Assembly (NCBI GenBank): GCA_943192975.1
Contig: CALPCJ010000003.1
Span: 186,001-250,000, forward strand
Length of the DNA: 64,000 nt
Direction of reading: 5' to 3'
Origin: Senimuribacter intestinalis
GTDB lineage: Bacteria; Bacillota; Clostridia; Peptostreptococcales; Anaerovoracaceae
The first letter of the stretch is position 1. Each line of letters begins with the position of its first letter. The notes under the pieces were generated by a model. That model was not told the DNA's origin, did no database searches, and saw only the letters and a program-made list of their open reading frames with translations. The position numbers were made by a program, and so were the translations under genes. Below are positions 16,141 to 25,752 of this stretch, piece after piece.

Positions 16141-17547
16141 TTATTTAATGCCGGCTCTTTCTTTGAATCTTTCAACGGAGTTGATCTTGATGTCAAGAAC
16201 TTCAGCGATTCTGAACTTAGCTGCCATACCGTTGTTTTCTTCTGCGCAAGGCTCAACGTGTGTCAGACCAAGACCAAGGTCAGTTCTCTTATCGGTCATA
16301 GTCACGATGTCATGTAATTCATCGAGAGATACGCCGAGTTTTTCAGCTACATACGCTTTGGCTTCGTCGATTTTCATCTTTTCAGCAAGCTGCATACGTA
16401 ATACCAGATCTCCGGCAGTACGAACGCCGCCCATACCAGCACAAATTGAGTGTGTAGCTTCAGCTCCTACAGGGTCACCTACGCCTACCTAGAACCCGTC
16501 GACTTTGCCTATTTCTACTAAGGCTTTGTCGGCTCTGGAAATCATATCAGAAGGCATATTTTCTACCATTGGAACGCCGCATACACCCATACCAACGTTT
16601 GCGTGTACCGGAATGTTTGCAACAGCAGTACAAGCTTTGATGAATGTGCAAACTCTTGCAATGTTCCAAGGGAAAGTCTTGTTGCAGTTGGTGTTTACTA
16701 CTGCACCAAAGATGCTTGCGCCAGCTTTTTCTACCAGTTTAACCTGGTCATGCGGATAAAGACCAGCCAGTCTCTTTCCGTCGTATTTCAGTTTGCCGTG
16801 CATACCCAGTACGAATTCGCCCGCCATACCGATTTCAACGCCCATATCTGGGAACTGTTTTTTAATCTCTTCGCAAGCCTGCAGAGCAGCTAAGAAGTCT
16901 GCGTCGCCAGCAGCTCCGGAAGTATCTAAGTTGATACCATCAGCACCAACATCGTACATCTGTTTTGCAACGTATACGATATCTTTTACTGCGTGCGGAA
17001 TTGCATCTTCCTGCGCAGCCATTGCTTCTTTGATCTGTCCCAGCGGCAACAGTTCTGCCCAGTTTTCTACAGGACCATCTGGTTTCGTGTAGAAACCAAG
17101 GTTAGTCATAGCACCGTAGAACAACGGCATAGTACTGATGTTCAAAGCCTGCTTCAGGGCGCCAGCTTCACGCTGCGCAACGCCTTTTGCAGTCTTGTAG
17201 TTGTAGTCGGAGTTACCAACGTCTACAGAGTCAACACCCAGACATCTTTCGTAAATGAGAACCTCATTGTCCTTTACGATAGGAATCTGGCTCTTGATGT
17301 TTAATTTGTAAGCGCCGGAGTCATTGGTCAGTACAATCTGTTTTCCAGGTTCTACGCCAACGATACTGCCCGGCATTGTGATGATATCGTAAAGATGCTC
17401 GACTTCTTCATCAGTAAGAGGGTCAATTTTGCCTCTCTTTACAGCATCAGCAATACCTTCAGCCATGTCCGCACGGATTTCGGCTTCTGTCATGTATACG
17501 ACGGAACCGTCACCCATACGGGTAAAGTATTTCTTTTCTTCAGCCAT
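16141..17547 (-). CDS. mtbB: Dimethylamine methyltransferase MtbB (pyrrolysine-containing)
   Basis: This 468-residue protein is made by reading through one in-frame TAG (16489-16491, about codon 353). It transfers a methyl group from dimethylamine to a corrinoid protein. Conventional ORF calling splits it in two, but both parts are in the same frame and together match the MtbB length (about 467 residues). The Pyl context is VDGF-O-VGVGDPVGAE. N-terminal GDGSVVYMTEAEIRADMA and NLDTSGAAGDADF are typical. The start follows GGAAGG. It lies 53 bases after mttB. A true stop, TAA, ends it. Confidence 0.95.
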
Positions 17548-17600
17548 ATCGAATCCTTCCTTTCCTGTGATATTCATTTGAAAAAAAATCTTAAACGGGA

Positions 17601-19085
17601 TTAGTGTTTCTTCGCTTCAAACTTAGCTAATTCTTCAGCTTCTTCTTCCCCTTCAACTACGATGTCATGAATCCTCTTCTTAACATCTTCTGGAAGCGGC
17701 TCCGGCTTATAATTTTCTAAGATGTCGATTGCCTTAGCTCTGGTCGCTTCGGTCATCGTCATAGCGCCTTTCTTTTCCCAGGTTTCTCTCTGTGTACGGT
17801 CGATGTACTGTGTCGTAGACAGTTCCTGTCTCATGTACTTTCTGGTATGCTTATGTGCTAAGTAATTGTTAGCAGGTCCTACTGCTTTAATTACGTCAAG
17901 CGCCATTGTATCCTGGTTTACAGGAATTCCCTGCAGAATTCTTCTCGTCATTCTTACGATTTCTGCGTCGGTCAACAGCTGTTCATAGCTCATGGTCATA
18001 CCCATTTCCATCATACCCATACCATAGATGACGTTACTTCCTGTCAGTGCAGGCAGCATGTTAGTCATGGTCTTTTCATGTCCTAACTGTACGTCAAAGC
18101 ACTTGCCGTCAGCCTATGTACCGCCTACATTGGTAGGAATTCCATAGTAGTGACCCAGCTGACCTACAGCTGCGGAACACATTGCGTGCTCAGGCGCACC
18201 GACTGGAGACTGTGCAGTCTTCATATCCATGATAGTCGTGGAAGATCCGTAGAGAATCTTGTTGCCAGGGTTTACAATCTGTGCTAAAACGATACCGCCC
18301 AGGATTTCTGCGTTGGTGCAAACCAGTGTACCTGCAAGAGTTGCCGGTGTGGTAGCGCCGCAAAGCCCCATGGACAGAATGTCGATTGGCAGACCGTGTC
18401 TAGCGGACAGAATGATGATGCTGGTTTCATTTTCATTGATTTCCAGCGGGCTGTTCGGGCAAGCGCCCATCGCAACGATCGGTCTTTCTCTCAGCTTATC
18501 ATAACCGCCCTGAATGGCAGCCGCCATGTCGATAAATCTCTGTGTATTCTTTACACCCTCAAGGTCGTGCGCAAAGTTCTTAGTCAAGTTGTTGAATACA
18601 ACTTCTGCTTCGTGCAGGGAACGAACCTTCTGGTTTACATCACCTGCTGTTACAGCGATAGAGAATACGTCGATTTCAGGAATCGCGTCGATGAATCTTG
18701 CTACATTTCCCAGGTCTTCTTTGGTGGATTCTCTCAGTTCTCCTGTGTAAGGGTCAAAGATGAATACGCCTGTACCAAAGTTCTTGTATGCAACTTTCTT
18801 ACCACCGATCAAAGTATCTTTGTCAGGAGTTCTACCGCAAAGAGTGAACTCTGCAGGACATTTTTCGATTGCATCGTTTACCAGATTTCTAGGGAATTTT
18901 ACTCTGTCGTTTTCATAATCAACTTCACAGCCAGCGCCGGCTAAGATGTCTAACGCTTCTTTTCCATGCATCTGAAGGCCGTAGTCTTCCATCAGCTGGA
19001 GGGTCGCTTCGTGAAGTGCGTCTAAATCATCATTGGATAAAATGTTATATCCTGTGATGTCAGTTTCGTGGATAAATTTACCCAT
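17601..19085 (-). CDS. mttB: Trimethylamine methyltransferase MttB (pyrrolysine-containing)
   Basis: This 494-residue enzyme demethylates trimethylamine to dimethylamine, passing the methyl to MttC. An in-frame TAG at 18114-18116 (about codon 324) encodes pyrrolysine in the context NVGGT-O-ADGK. The two half-ORFs share a frame and together give the family length of about 495 residues. CSAAVGQLGHYYGIP before and GMTMSYEQLLTDAE after the Pyl are conserved in the family. The start follows TTGGAGG. It lies about 50 bases downstream of mttC and upstream of mtbB. The terminal stop is TAA. Confidence 0.95.
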
Positions 19086-19136
19086 CTCACTTACCTCCAA
19101 TATTTATTCAGTTACTATCAGTTACGGTTGTCCGGC

Positions 19137-19784
19137 TTACAGTTTTGCAATCCAGTCCATGATGAAGTTTACTGTATCGGAAGCGTCTTCGCAATAAGCG
19201 TCAGCACCGATTTTTTCTGCCCAACGATTGGTTACAGGAGCGCCGCCTACCATAGTCTTAACTTTATCTCTGATGCCAGCTTCTTTCAGCGCATCTTCGA
19301 TGTCCTTCTGTACTGTCATTGTAGTAGTTAAAAGAGCAGAGCTTCCTACAAATTCAGCGTTGTGCTCGATTGCAGCATCAACAAAGTTCTGTGCAGGAAC
19401 TTCTCTTCCTAGGTCAATCACTTCTACACCATTAGTCTTAACCAGGGATGCAACGATACCTTTACCGATGTCGTGTACGTCTCCTTCTACAGTACCGATT
19501 ACTAAAGTACCAGCGGATTTAACTTCGGACATGTCCATCTTGCCTTCGATTTCAGCACTTACTGCCTTCATAACTTCTGTTGCGAAGATCAGTTCTGGCA
19601 GGAAGATTTCTCCCATTCCGAACAGGTCGCCTAATTCCTTCATACCTGCGGAATATCCGTCGCTCAGTAATTCAACCAGATCTACACCTTCAGCTTCAGC
19701 TTCAGCCAGGGCTTCCATAGCGATATCTTCGTCAGCTTCAACGATTGACTGCTTTGCTTTTTCCATGATTGCTTCTTTGCTCAT
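19137..19784 (-). CDS. mttC: Trimethylamine corrinoid protein MttC
   Basis: This 215-residue corrinoid carrier accepts the methyl group from MttB. The helical cap occupies about residues 1-88. The B12 domain has G-D-V-H104-D-I-G-K-G with the cobalt-ligand His, then VGSSALLTTTMTVQ and VGGAPVTNRWAEKIGADAY. It is the first gene of the operon. The start ATG follows TTGGAGG; a TTG further upstream would contain the ribosome site. It is about half identical by eye to the second corrinoid protein of the operon. Confidence 0.93.
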   Translation of the reverse strand: MSKEAIMEKAKQSIVEADEDIAMEALAEAEAEGVDLVELLSDGYSAGMKELGDLFGMGEIFLPELIFATEVMKAVSAEIEGKMDMSEVKSAGTLVIGTVEGDVHDIGKGIVASLVKTNGVEVIDLGREVPAQNFVDAAIEHNAEFVGSSALLTTTMTVQKDIEDALKEAGIRDKVKTMVGGAPVTNRWAEKIGADAYCEDASDTVNFIMDWIAKL

Positions 19785-20070
19785 TCTTGTTACCTCCAAA
19801 TTATTAATTAAAAACTAAAATAATAAAGACTATGCTTTTTATACTCTCATTGTACAGGTTTTAAACGAGTGCGGTATATAGAACTTTTTAGAAATTTTAG
19901 TACTATTTTTGTCACCCTCAAAAAAGTAATATTTTTATATTTCTTTGCCGCCTTATATAAATTGGAATTGTTTTTACTTTCTGCCTGTGCTATAATGTGA
20001 ATGAAAATTTTTATAAAAAATTGTATATTTTTTACATAATGTGAAACCGACGAAAGGGAGTGTATTTGTT
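19785..20070. promoter_or_regulatory. Divergent promoter region, mttC operon / PocR activator
   Basis: An AT-rich gap separates divergently transcribed mttC and the PocR-domain activator. On the plus strand TTGTTT (19968-19973), 17 bases, TATAAT (19991-19996) make a good promoter for the activator. On the minus strand a TACAAT near 19850 lacks a good -35, consistent with an activator-dependent methylamine operon promoter. No clear operator palindrome was found. Confidence 0.65.
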
Positions 20071-21360
20071 ATGAAAAACTTTGTAATTCCAAGCCTTGAC
20101 ACACCCAATGCAGAAACTTTGTCAGAGTACTTGAATACTTCTTTAGAAGCTTTTTCAGATATTACAGACATACCTGTTACCTATTTTAACAACCACGACC
20201 AAATTATAAAAGAATTCAAAACTGAAGATAAAATTTGTAATATCTTCAGTATTTATAAAAAAGAAGACAGTCCGTGTCGAAAGAACCTAGCTTCCGCCGG
20301 ACAATTTGCCTCTCGTCTCGGAGAACCCTATATCTTTCTTTGCAAAGCCGGTCTTGCTAACATCGCAATTTCACTGATTATCGACGAAGTATTCGCCGGT
20401 TATTTCGTTGCAGGTCCTGTTATCATGGGGGAACTCCGAAACAGCACTGCATCTAGCTTCGCCAACCTCAATGCGCTGGACGAGCAGGCTGCCGCTATGG
20501 CAAAGATGTTCGCAGGCAAGATGAAAGTATATCATCCTAGTCAGATTTCACAAATTGCACTGCTGTTTTACAATTGTATCATCACATCAGTATCTGGCAG
20601 CGACGATTACAGTGCACTGCGCAACCAATACAGTGAGCAGAATAAGATTAATATCGACATTCAACACTATAAAAAAGAGCATCTCACTGTAGAATACCCT
20701 TACGACTTAGAAAAAGTCCTAATCGACAATGTCAGCAACGGACAGGTTGCTGCCGCAAAAGAAAATGTAGCCAAACTGCTCAGCACCTTCTCCATTTTGG
20801 AAGCGGGCAATATGGAAGGAATCAGGGCAAAAGTTCTCTGGCTCTTTGCCATCATTATCCGAATCGCCAGCGAAAGCGACAGCAATCTCAATCAGGTCAT
20901 CGACACCGACCTTGACATCATCAACAGACTCAGCGAAACTGACAGCTACAATGAGCTGCTTTCTGTATCAGAGTCTCTAATCGAGATGATTACAAAGAAC
21001 ATGCTGACTTCTATTTATAATGGACGTTCCCAGATAGTAACCAAAGCACTGCAGTTCATCAACAAAAACTACAAGGAGAAAATTTCCCTAAAGGACATCG
21101 AGACCAATCTCCATGTCAACTCCTCTTACTTTTCCACCCTGTTCAAACAAGAAATGGGGGTTACTTTTACTGATTATCTTAACACCTTAAAGATAGAACA
21201 TGCATGCAATCTTTTGGCAAATACCAATTTAAGCATTATCGATGTTTCCTTGTCCACAGGTTTTGATGACCAGAGCTATTTCACCAAAGTATTTAAAAAA
21301 GCCAAGGGCATGACACCGAAAGCTTATCGTGCCGCCCACGGCATAGTGGAAGAAATTTAA
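20071..21360 (+). CDS. PocR-domain / AraC-type transcriptional activator
   Basis: This 429-residue regulator has an N-terminal PocR sensory domain (about residues 10-165, with FSIYKKEDSPCRKN and FLCKAGLANIAISLI) and a C-terminal AraC-type double helix-turn-helix (KDIETNLHVNSSYFSTLFKQEMG, then IIDVSLSTGFDDQSYFTKVFKKAKGMTPKAYR). PocR domains sense small hydrocarbon or amine-type ligands and are common beside Pyl-methyltransferase clusters. The start ATG follows AAAGGGAG; a GTG further upstream is less likely. It is divergent from mttC, so it most likely activates the methylamine operon. Confidence 0.88.
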   Translation: MKNFVIPSLDTPNAETLSEYLNTSLEAFSDITDIPVTYFNNHDQIIKEFKTEDKICNIFSIYKKEDSPCRKNLASAGQFASRLGEPYIFLCKAGLANIAISLIIDEVFAGYFVAGPVIMGELRNSTASSFANLNALDEQAAAMAKMFAGKMKVYHPSQISQIALLFYNCIITSVSGSDDYSALRNQYSEQNKINIDIQHYKKEHLTVEYPYDLEKVLIDNVSNGQVAAAKENVAKLLSTFSILEAGNMEGIRAKVLWLFAIIIRIASESDSNLNQVIDTDLDIINRLSETDSYNELLSVSESLIEMITKNMLTSIYNGRSQIVTKALQFINKNYKEKISLKDIETNLHVNSSYFSTLFKQEMGVTFTDYLNTLKIEHACNLLANTNLSIIDVSLSTGFDDQSYFTKVFKKAKGMTPKAYRAAHGIVEEI

Positions 21361-21427
21361 GGGCTGGCAACTAACAGCTAGTTACAACCGGAGCAACTGA
21401 GCATGGGGCGGTCATAGTTAGCGGAAA

Positions 21428-21649
21428 TGCATATATTTGCAAAAATCCCCCAAAATATGCACAGCGCTCTGCATATATTTTGAAAAAATCCTTAAAATAT
21501 GTACATTTAAAGCTGGAAAAGGACGATTTTTCTGTTTCTTTGCCAGCTTTCTCCGTTTTTGCGATGTCATTATGCATATAAGAAGTGTTTCCTACAAAAA
21601 TATGCACACGATTGTGCATATTACCAGCAAAATCACTAAAAATATGCAC
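21428..21649. repeat. Nested inverted-repeat array, motif AAAATATGCAC
   Basis: The gap between two convergent genes holds no credible ORF. AAAATATGCAC and its inverse recur at 21428, 21452, 21470, 21494, 21571, 21596, 21613 and 21638, in alternating orientation on the left side. Copy 1 can pair with 8, 2 with 7, 3 with 6 and 4 with 5, around a central AAAGCTGG/CCAGCTTT stem. The whole 222 bp therefore folds as nested stems, while neighbours can also form local hairpins. The translated frames here are repetitive shadows. Confidence 0.8.
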
Positions 21650-21706
21650 GTTCTCTCACAACAAGGAGTTCCGCTGACACCCTACGTCGCGCCCATCTGC
21701 AAAAGT

Positions 21707-21737
21707 CCAAAAGCCGCCGGCATAACCACCGGCGGCT
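21707..21737 (-). terminator. Terminator of the amino-acid ABC operon
   Basis: On the minus strand AGCCGCCGG and CCGGCGGCT form a perfect 9-bp GC-rich stem followed by TTTTGG. It closes the ABC transporter operon. Confidence 0.85.
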
Positions 21738-21752
21738 CATTTTAAATATGTA

Positions 21753-22511
21753 TTAAATTTTTTCCTGCGACTTTTGCAGGAACGCGCGGGTGCGCGCAGA
21801 CTTTGGATGGTCAAAGACTTCCTCTGGCGTGCCCATTTCTTCAATGAGTCCATCCGCCATAAAGATGACTTTATCCGCCACGCTTCTGGCAAACTCCATC
21901 TCGTGGGTAACAACAATCATAGTGCTGTCACTGCCTTTGAGTCCTTTGATTACTTTCAGTACCTCGCCAGTCAGTTCCGGGTCCAGCGCCGACGTCGGCT
22001 CGTCGAAACACAAAATATCTGGATCCATCACCAGAGCGCGAGCAATTGCCACACGCTGCTGCTGTCCGCCAGAGAGCTGGCAAGGATAGTTTTCCAGCTT
22101 ATCGGTCAAACCGACCCGTTCAATGGTTTTGAGCGCATGTTCTTTAATGTCTGCCGCCGTGCTGATCTTCAAAAGTTCCGGCGCCAAGGTTACGTTGCGC
22201 AGCACGTTATACTGCGGAAACAGGTTGAAAGACTGAAATACCAAACCGAAGTGAAGCCGGTTCTTTCTGATTTCGGCTTCGTTATAACGATTGGTCACGC
22301 CGCCCTCATAAATCACCTCTCCGCCAACGGAAATAGTTCCCTCATCTGCATACTCAAGGAAGTTCAAACAGCGAAGCAGCGTAGTCTTTCCGCCGCCGGA
22401 AGAGCCGATAATTGCCAAAACCTCGCCCTTTTCCAGAGAAAAATTGATGCCTTTGAGAACACTGACTTTGCCAAAGCTCTTTTTCAGATTCTTGACTTCT
22501 AAAATCGACAT
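21753..22511 (-). CDS. Polar amino-acid ABC transporter ATPase
   Basis: This 252-residue ATPase belongs to the GlnQ/HisP group. It has Walker A IGSSGGGKTTLLRCLN, signature LSGGQQQRVAIARAL, Walker B ILCFDEPTSALDPE and switch VVTHEMEFAR. It energises uptake through the permease and binding protein encoded directly upstream. The start follows TAAGGAGG. Substrate is predicted from the family as a polar amino acid, not resolved further. Confidence 0.93.
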   Translation of the reverse strand: MSILEVKNLKKSFGKVSVLKGINFSLEKGEVLAIIGSSGGGKTTLLRCLNFLEYADEGTISVGGEVIYEGGVTNRYNEAEIRKNRLHFGLVFQSFNLFPQYNVLRNVTLAPELLKISTAADIKEHALKTIERVGLTDKLENYPCQLSGGQQQRVAIARALVMDPDILCFDEPTSALDPELTGEVLKVIKGLKGSDSTMIVVTHEMEFARSVADKVIFMADGLIEEMGTPEEVFDHPKSARTRAFLQKSQEKI

Positions 22512-22523
22512 ATCCTTTCCTCC

Positions 22524-23183
22524 TTAACTTTCAAAATAGCTCAGTTTCTTTTCCAGCGCATTAAACGCCAGCACCAGAAGACCGCTGAACACCAGATAAA
22601 ATGCGCCGGTCATCAGAAGCGGCCAAATGATACCGCTGCTCTTGATAAACGCCTGACCTGCCCAAATCAGCTCGTAAACCGCAATGACGCGGGCCAGGGA
22701 AGTATCTTTAACAAGGTTAATCAGTTCGTTCCCCATAGGCGGTATGATTCTCTTGATTACCTGCAGCAGCACAATTTTGAAGAAAATCTGCCGTTTGGTA
22801 AGACCAAGCACCTGACCTGCCTCATACTGACCCTTGGAAATGCTTTCGATACCGCCTCTGTAAATTTCAGAAAAGTAGCAGGCATAGTTAAAGATGAAGG
22901 CAACCAGCGCCGCAATGAATCTGCCCGCATTACTGCCGCCCCAGAGGTTATTTCCAAACATCAAACCCGGACCATAATAAATTACAATCAGCTGCAGCAA
23001 AAGAGGCGTTCCTCTGACAATCCAGACAACCGTTCTGGAAAGCACCTTGATTACCTTGATTCTGCTCATAGAGGTAAAAGCAATCAAAAGTCCCAGAGGA
23101 AGCGACCCAAGCAGTGTCAGCACGAATAATTTAATTGTTACTAAAAATCCACTGGACAGCGCCAGCATTACTTCCTGCATCAT
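22524..23183 (-). CDS. Polar amino-acid ABC transporter permease
   Basis: This 219-residue inner-membrane permease is of the HisMQ/GlnP type. It has several membrane segments and the EAA loop (YEAGQVLGLTKRQIFFKIVLLQ), which contacts the ATPase. ARVIAVYELIWAGQ is typical of the family. It lies 12 bases before the ATPase gene and 18 bases after the binding-protein gene, in one operon. A single permease gene suggests a homodimer. Confidence 0.92.
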   Translation of the reverse strand: MMQEVMLALSSGFLVTIKLFVLTLLGSLPLGLLIAFTSMSRIKVIKVLSRTVVWIVRGTPLLLQLIVIYYGPGLMFGNNLWGGSNAGRFIAALVAFIFNYACYFSEIYRGGIESISKGQYEAGQVLGLTKRQIFFKIVLLQVIKRIIPPMGNELINLVKDTSLARVIAVYELIWAGQAFIKSSGIIWPLLMTGAFYLVFSGLLVLAFNALEKKLSYFES

Positions 23184-23201
23184 AATTTCTATAAACTTCC
23201 T

Positions 23202-23996
23202 TTATTTCTGTTCGATGATAGATTCCTGTACACCGTACTTCTTAGCGATTTCCATCATAGTGCCGTCAGCATAGCTGTCCTTAAAGAACTGATTTAAAGC
23301 TTCCACAAGGTCGGATTCCGGACGGAATGCCACGCCATATTCTTCGTTATTCAGCTGTACAGTGTAAGTCAAATCTTCGTAGCTGGTGCCTTCGCCAATC
23401 ATAGCTCCTGCCATGATCAGGTCGATAACGCAAGCATCAGATGTGCCTGCAGATACTTCCATGAGAGCGTCAGCCTGTGTCTGCACGGCAGTCACCTCAA
23501 AGTCCATGCCTTTCAGCGTCTTTTCTCCTGCAGAACCTGCTTCTGCAGCAAAGGTCAGACCCTGCAAATCTTCTTCAGACTGAATCTGATCTGCTTTCTC
23601 TTTCTTAACAACTACTACCTGACCATTCTTGCAGTAAGGATTGGTAGTGCCCAGGGCAGAAGTTACTTCGTCTATAAGGGTCATGCCGTTCCAAACCACG
23701 TCAATGCTCTTGCCTTTAATCTCAGCAATCTTGTTGTCCCAGTCGATGACAGTGAATTCCACATCTACGCCCAGGCTCTCCGCAAAGGCTTTTGCCATAT
23801 CTGCATCAAAACCGATCCAGTCGCCGTTTTCAGCTTTGTAATCCATCGGTTCATATTCTGTAATGCCGACAACCAGCGTGCCCTTTTCCTTTACATACTC
23901 CATATCGGACTGGGCATCGTCTGCGCCGCATGCTGCCATGACAAAAGTCATCACCAATGCCATCATTAAAATAAATACTTTCTTAAAATTTTTCAT
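23202..23996 (-). CDS. Amino-acid ABC transporter substrate-binding lipoprotein
   Basis: This 264-residue periplasmic-type binding protein has an N-terminal lipoprotein signal with lipobox VMAAC (about residue 22). It shows the family segments GTLVVGITEYEPMDY, WIGFDADMAKAFAE and DVVWNGMTLIDE. It captures an amino acid outside the membrane for the downstream permease and ATPase. It is the first gene of the operon, behind a palindromic operator-like sequence. Confidence 0.92.
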   Translation of the reverse strand: MKNFKKVFILMMALVMTFVMAACGADDAQSDMEYVKEKGTLVVGITEYEPMDYKAENGDWIGFDADMAKAFAESLGVDVEFTVIDWDNKIAEIKGKSIDVVWNGMTLIDEVTSALGTTNPYCKNGQVVVVKKEKADQIQSEEDLQGLTFAAEAGSAGEKTLKGMDFEVTAVQTQADALMEVSAGTSDACVIDLIMAGAMIGEGTSYEDLTYTVQLNNEEYGVAFRPESDLVEALNQFFKDSYADGTMMEIAKKYGVQESIIEQK

Positions 23997-24032
23997 GTCG
24001 TAAATTTCCTTTCTTAAAAACGTAGCATTACT

Positions 24033-24064
24033 ATAATACTATACTTTAGTAAAGTAGTAAAGTA
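24033..24064 (-). promoter_or_regulatory. Promoter with TACTTTA-G-TAAAGTA operator
   Basis: TACTTTA-G-TAAAGTA (24042-24056) is a perfect 7-bp palindrome, followed by a further TAAAGTA half-site (24058-24064). It lies about 45-70 bases upstream of the binding-protein start and next to a minus-strand TATTAT -10 (24033-24038). A partial match (TTTAAGTAAAGTA) lies before the NhaC gene at 25695-25707, so one regulator may control both. Confidence 0.6.
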
Positions 24065-24082
24065 CTTTTTTCAAAAATATGC

Positions 24083-24126
24083 AAAAAAGAAAAGGAACCA
24101 GCCCGCAGGCTGGCTCCTTTCCTTTT
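24083..24126 (-). terminator. Terminator of the NhaC gene
   Basis: On the minus strand AAAGGAGCCAGCC pairs with GGCTGGTTCCTTT around a short loop, then runs into TTCTTTTTTG. It separates the NhaC gene from the ABC operon promoter. Confidence 0.9.
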
Positions 24127-24161
24127 GAAAGAAGTATTTATATCAGCTCAAATAGCTAAGA

Positions 24162-25631
24162 TTATGCTTCTAATTCTCTCTTTGTCGCTTCTTCTTCTGC
24201 TCTTCTAGCTTCTAACATCTTTTCGTATTCTTCGTCGGTCATCTTTTCGATGGTAAATCCGGTGAATCCGTAGATGATAGAAATAATCGGACACAGATAG
24301 TTAACAAAGGCATATGGTGCATATGCGATTGTCGGCTGTCCCAAGAAGCCTGTCATCGTTGCGCCACACACATTCCAAGGAATCAGTGGTGAAGTCAGTG
24401 TACCGGAGTCTTCCAGACATCTGGACAGGTTCTTGTTCTTCAGCTTTCTGTCTTCGAAAGCAGTCTTGTACATTCTGCCCGGCAGAATGATTGCCAAGTA
24501 CTGGTCTGCGCAGAGCAGGTTGATGAACAGACAAGTCAGTACGGTAGTCATAATCAGAAGTCCGTTGGTCTTTGCAACCTTCAGAATCTTTTCTACCAGC
24601 TGTCCCAGCATACCTGTTGCTTCCAGTACGCCCGCGAAAGACATAGAGCAAAGTACGATGGATACAGTCCACAGCATGCCGTCAAATCCGCCGCCGCCGA
24701 CTACGTCAGCTACGGAATATTCTTCAGTCAGAACGATGTCAGCACTGGAGGATTTATAGCCGTAGTGCATGATGGAGAACCACTGATCCGCATCAATTCC
24801 CTGCACGACACCCATGCAGAAGATACCCATAACTACGCCAACAAACATTGCCGGCAGTGCAGGAATCTTAAGCACTACTGCTGCAAGCAGGAACAGAACC
24901 GGCAGCATCAGGAATGGACTTACTGTAAATTCATTCTGAATTGCATCCTGGAGGATATCCTTCATTTCCATCTGAATTCCGCCGCTCGGCGCTGCACTTC
25001 TTCCTAAGATGAACCACAGAACCAGTGCGATGACATAAGATGGTGTTACAGTCCACACCATGTGCTTAATGTGATCGAAAATGTTAGAACCGGATACAGC
25101 CGGTGCCATGTTTGTAGTATCGGACATCGGAGACATCTTGTCACCGGTGTATGCGCCGGATACGACTGCGCCTGCAGCCAGCGCCGGATTGATGCCAAGA
25201 CCAACTGCAATACCAATCATCGCTACGCCGATGGTACCTGCAGTGGTGTAAGAAGATCCGATTACGAAAGAAATAATCGTACACAGCAGAGCCGCAGTTA
25301 CTAAGAACAGTGCAGGACTGATGATGTCCAGTCCATAGTAAATCATGGAAGGAATGATGCCGCCTGCTTTCCAGGTGGATACCAGGATACCTACTGTCAG
25401 CAGAATCAGGTTTGCCTGCATAGAGCGGCTGATACCCTGAACCATACCTTTTTCCATGACACTCCATTTCCAGCCATTGAGGGCGCCAACAATCGCTACG
25501 AAAGCAGCTGCCAGAATCATCGGCATATGTGCTTCACCATAATCCGGTGTAAGGAAGATGGAGTAACAAATTACGCCTAGCGTAAATACCACGCATAGTA
25601 ACACTTGCCACATAGGAACTCGTCTACCCAT
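24162..25631 (-). CDS. NhaC-family Na+/H+ antiporter
   Basis: This 489-residue membrane protein has about 11-12 hydrophobic segments and NhaC-family signatures: AGAVVSGAYTGDKMSPMSDTT and the C-terminal LIPWNVCGATMTGFLG. NhaC proteins exchange sodium for protons or, in some members, for organic anions or amines. The gene lies 120 bases downstream of the non-Pyl MttB homologue and ends at its own terminator. Its position suggests the two genes may be linked in import of a methylated substrate, but this is inference. Confidence 0.88.
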   Translation of the reverse strand: MGRRVPMWQVLLCVVFTLGVICYSIFLTPDYGEAHMPMILAAAFVAIVGALNGWKWSVMEKGMVQGISRSMQANLILLTVGILVSTWKAGGIIPSMIYYGLDIISPALFLVTAALLCTIISFVIGSSYTTAGTIGVAMIGIAVGLGINPALAAGAVVSGAYTGDKMSPMSDTTNMAPAVSGSNIFDHIKHMVWTVTPSYVIALVLWFILGRSAAPSGGIQMEMKDILQDAIQNEFTVSPFLMLPVLFLLAAVVLKIPALPAMFVGVVMGIFCMGVVQGIDADQWFSIMHYGYKSSSADIVLTEEYSVADVVGGGGFDGMLWTVSIVLCSMSFAGVLEATGMLGQLVEKILKVAKTNGLLIMTTVLTCLFINLLCADQYLAIILPGRMYKTAFEDRKLKNKNLSRCLEDSGTLTSPLIPWNVCGATMTGFLGQPTIAYAPYAFVNYLCPIISIIYGFTGFTIEKMTDEEYEKMLEARRAEEEATKRELEA

Positions 25632-25752
25632 AAGTTTACCTTAGTGCAACATAGAAGATAGGGGCTTCTAAGTCGTACTTTTCCTTTCTTATAATTTAAG
25701 TAAAGTATAATTTCTTTTATGACAAAAACCTAAACGTCTACCCTACTAGCGA

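Noticed and set aside
20041..20071. Upstream GTG start for the PocR/AraC regulator
   Set aside because: The ATG at 20071 has AAAGGGAG at proper spacing, while the GTG start would make that site part of the coding sequence.
21371..21745. Two overlapping ORFs (92 and 102 codons, opposite strands) in the ATATGCAC repeat region
   Set aside because: Both translate the repeats themselves (recurrent MH, IYA and YF units), lack good ribosome sites, and lie within the nested inverted-repeat array.
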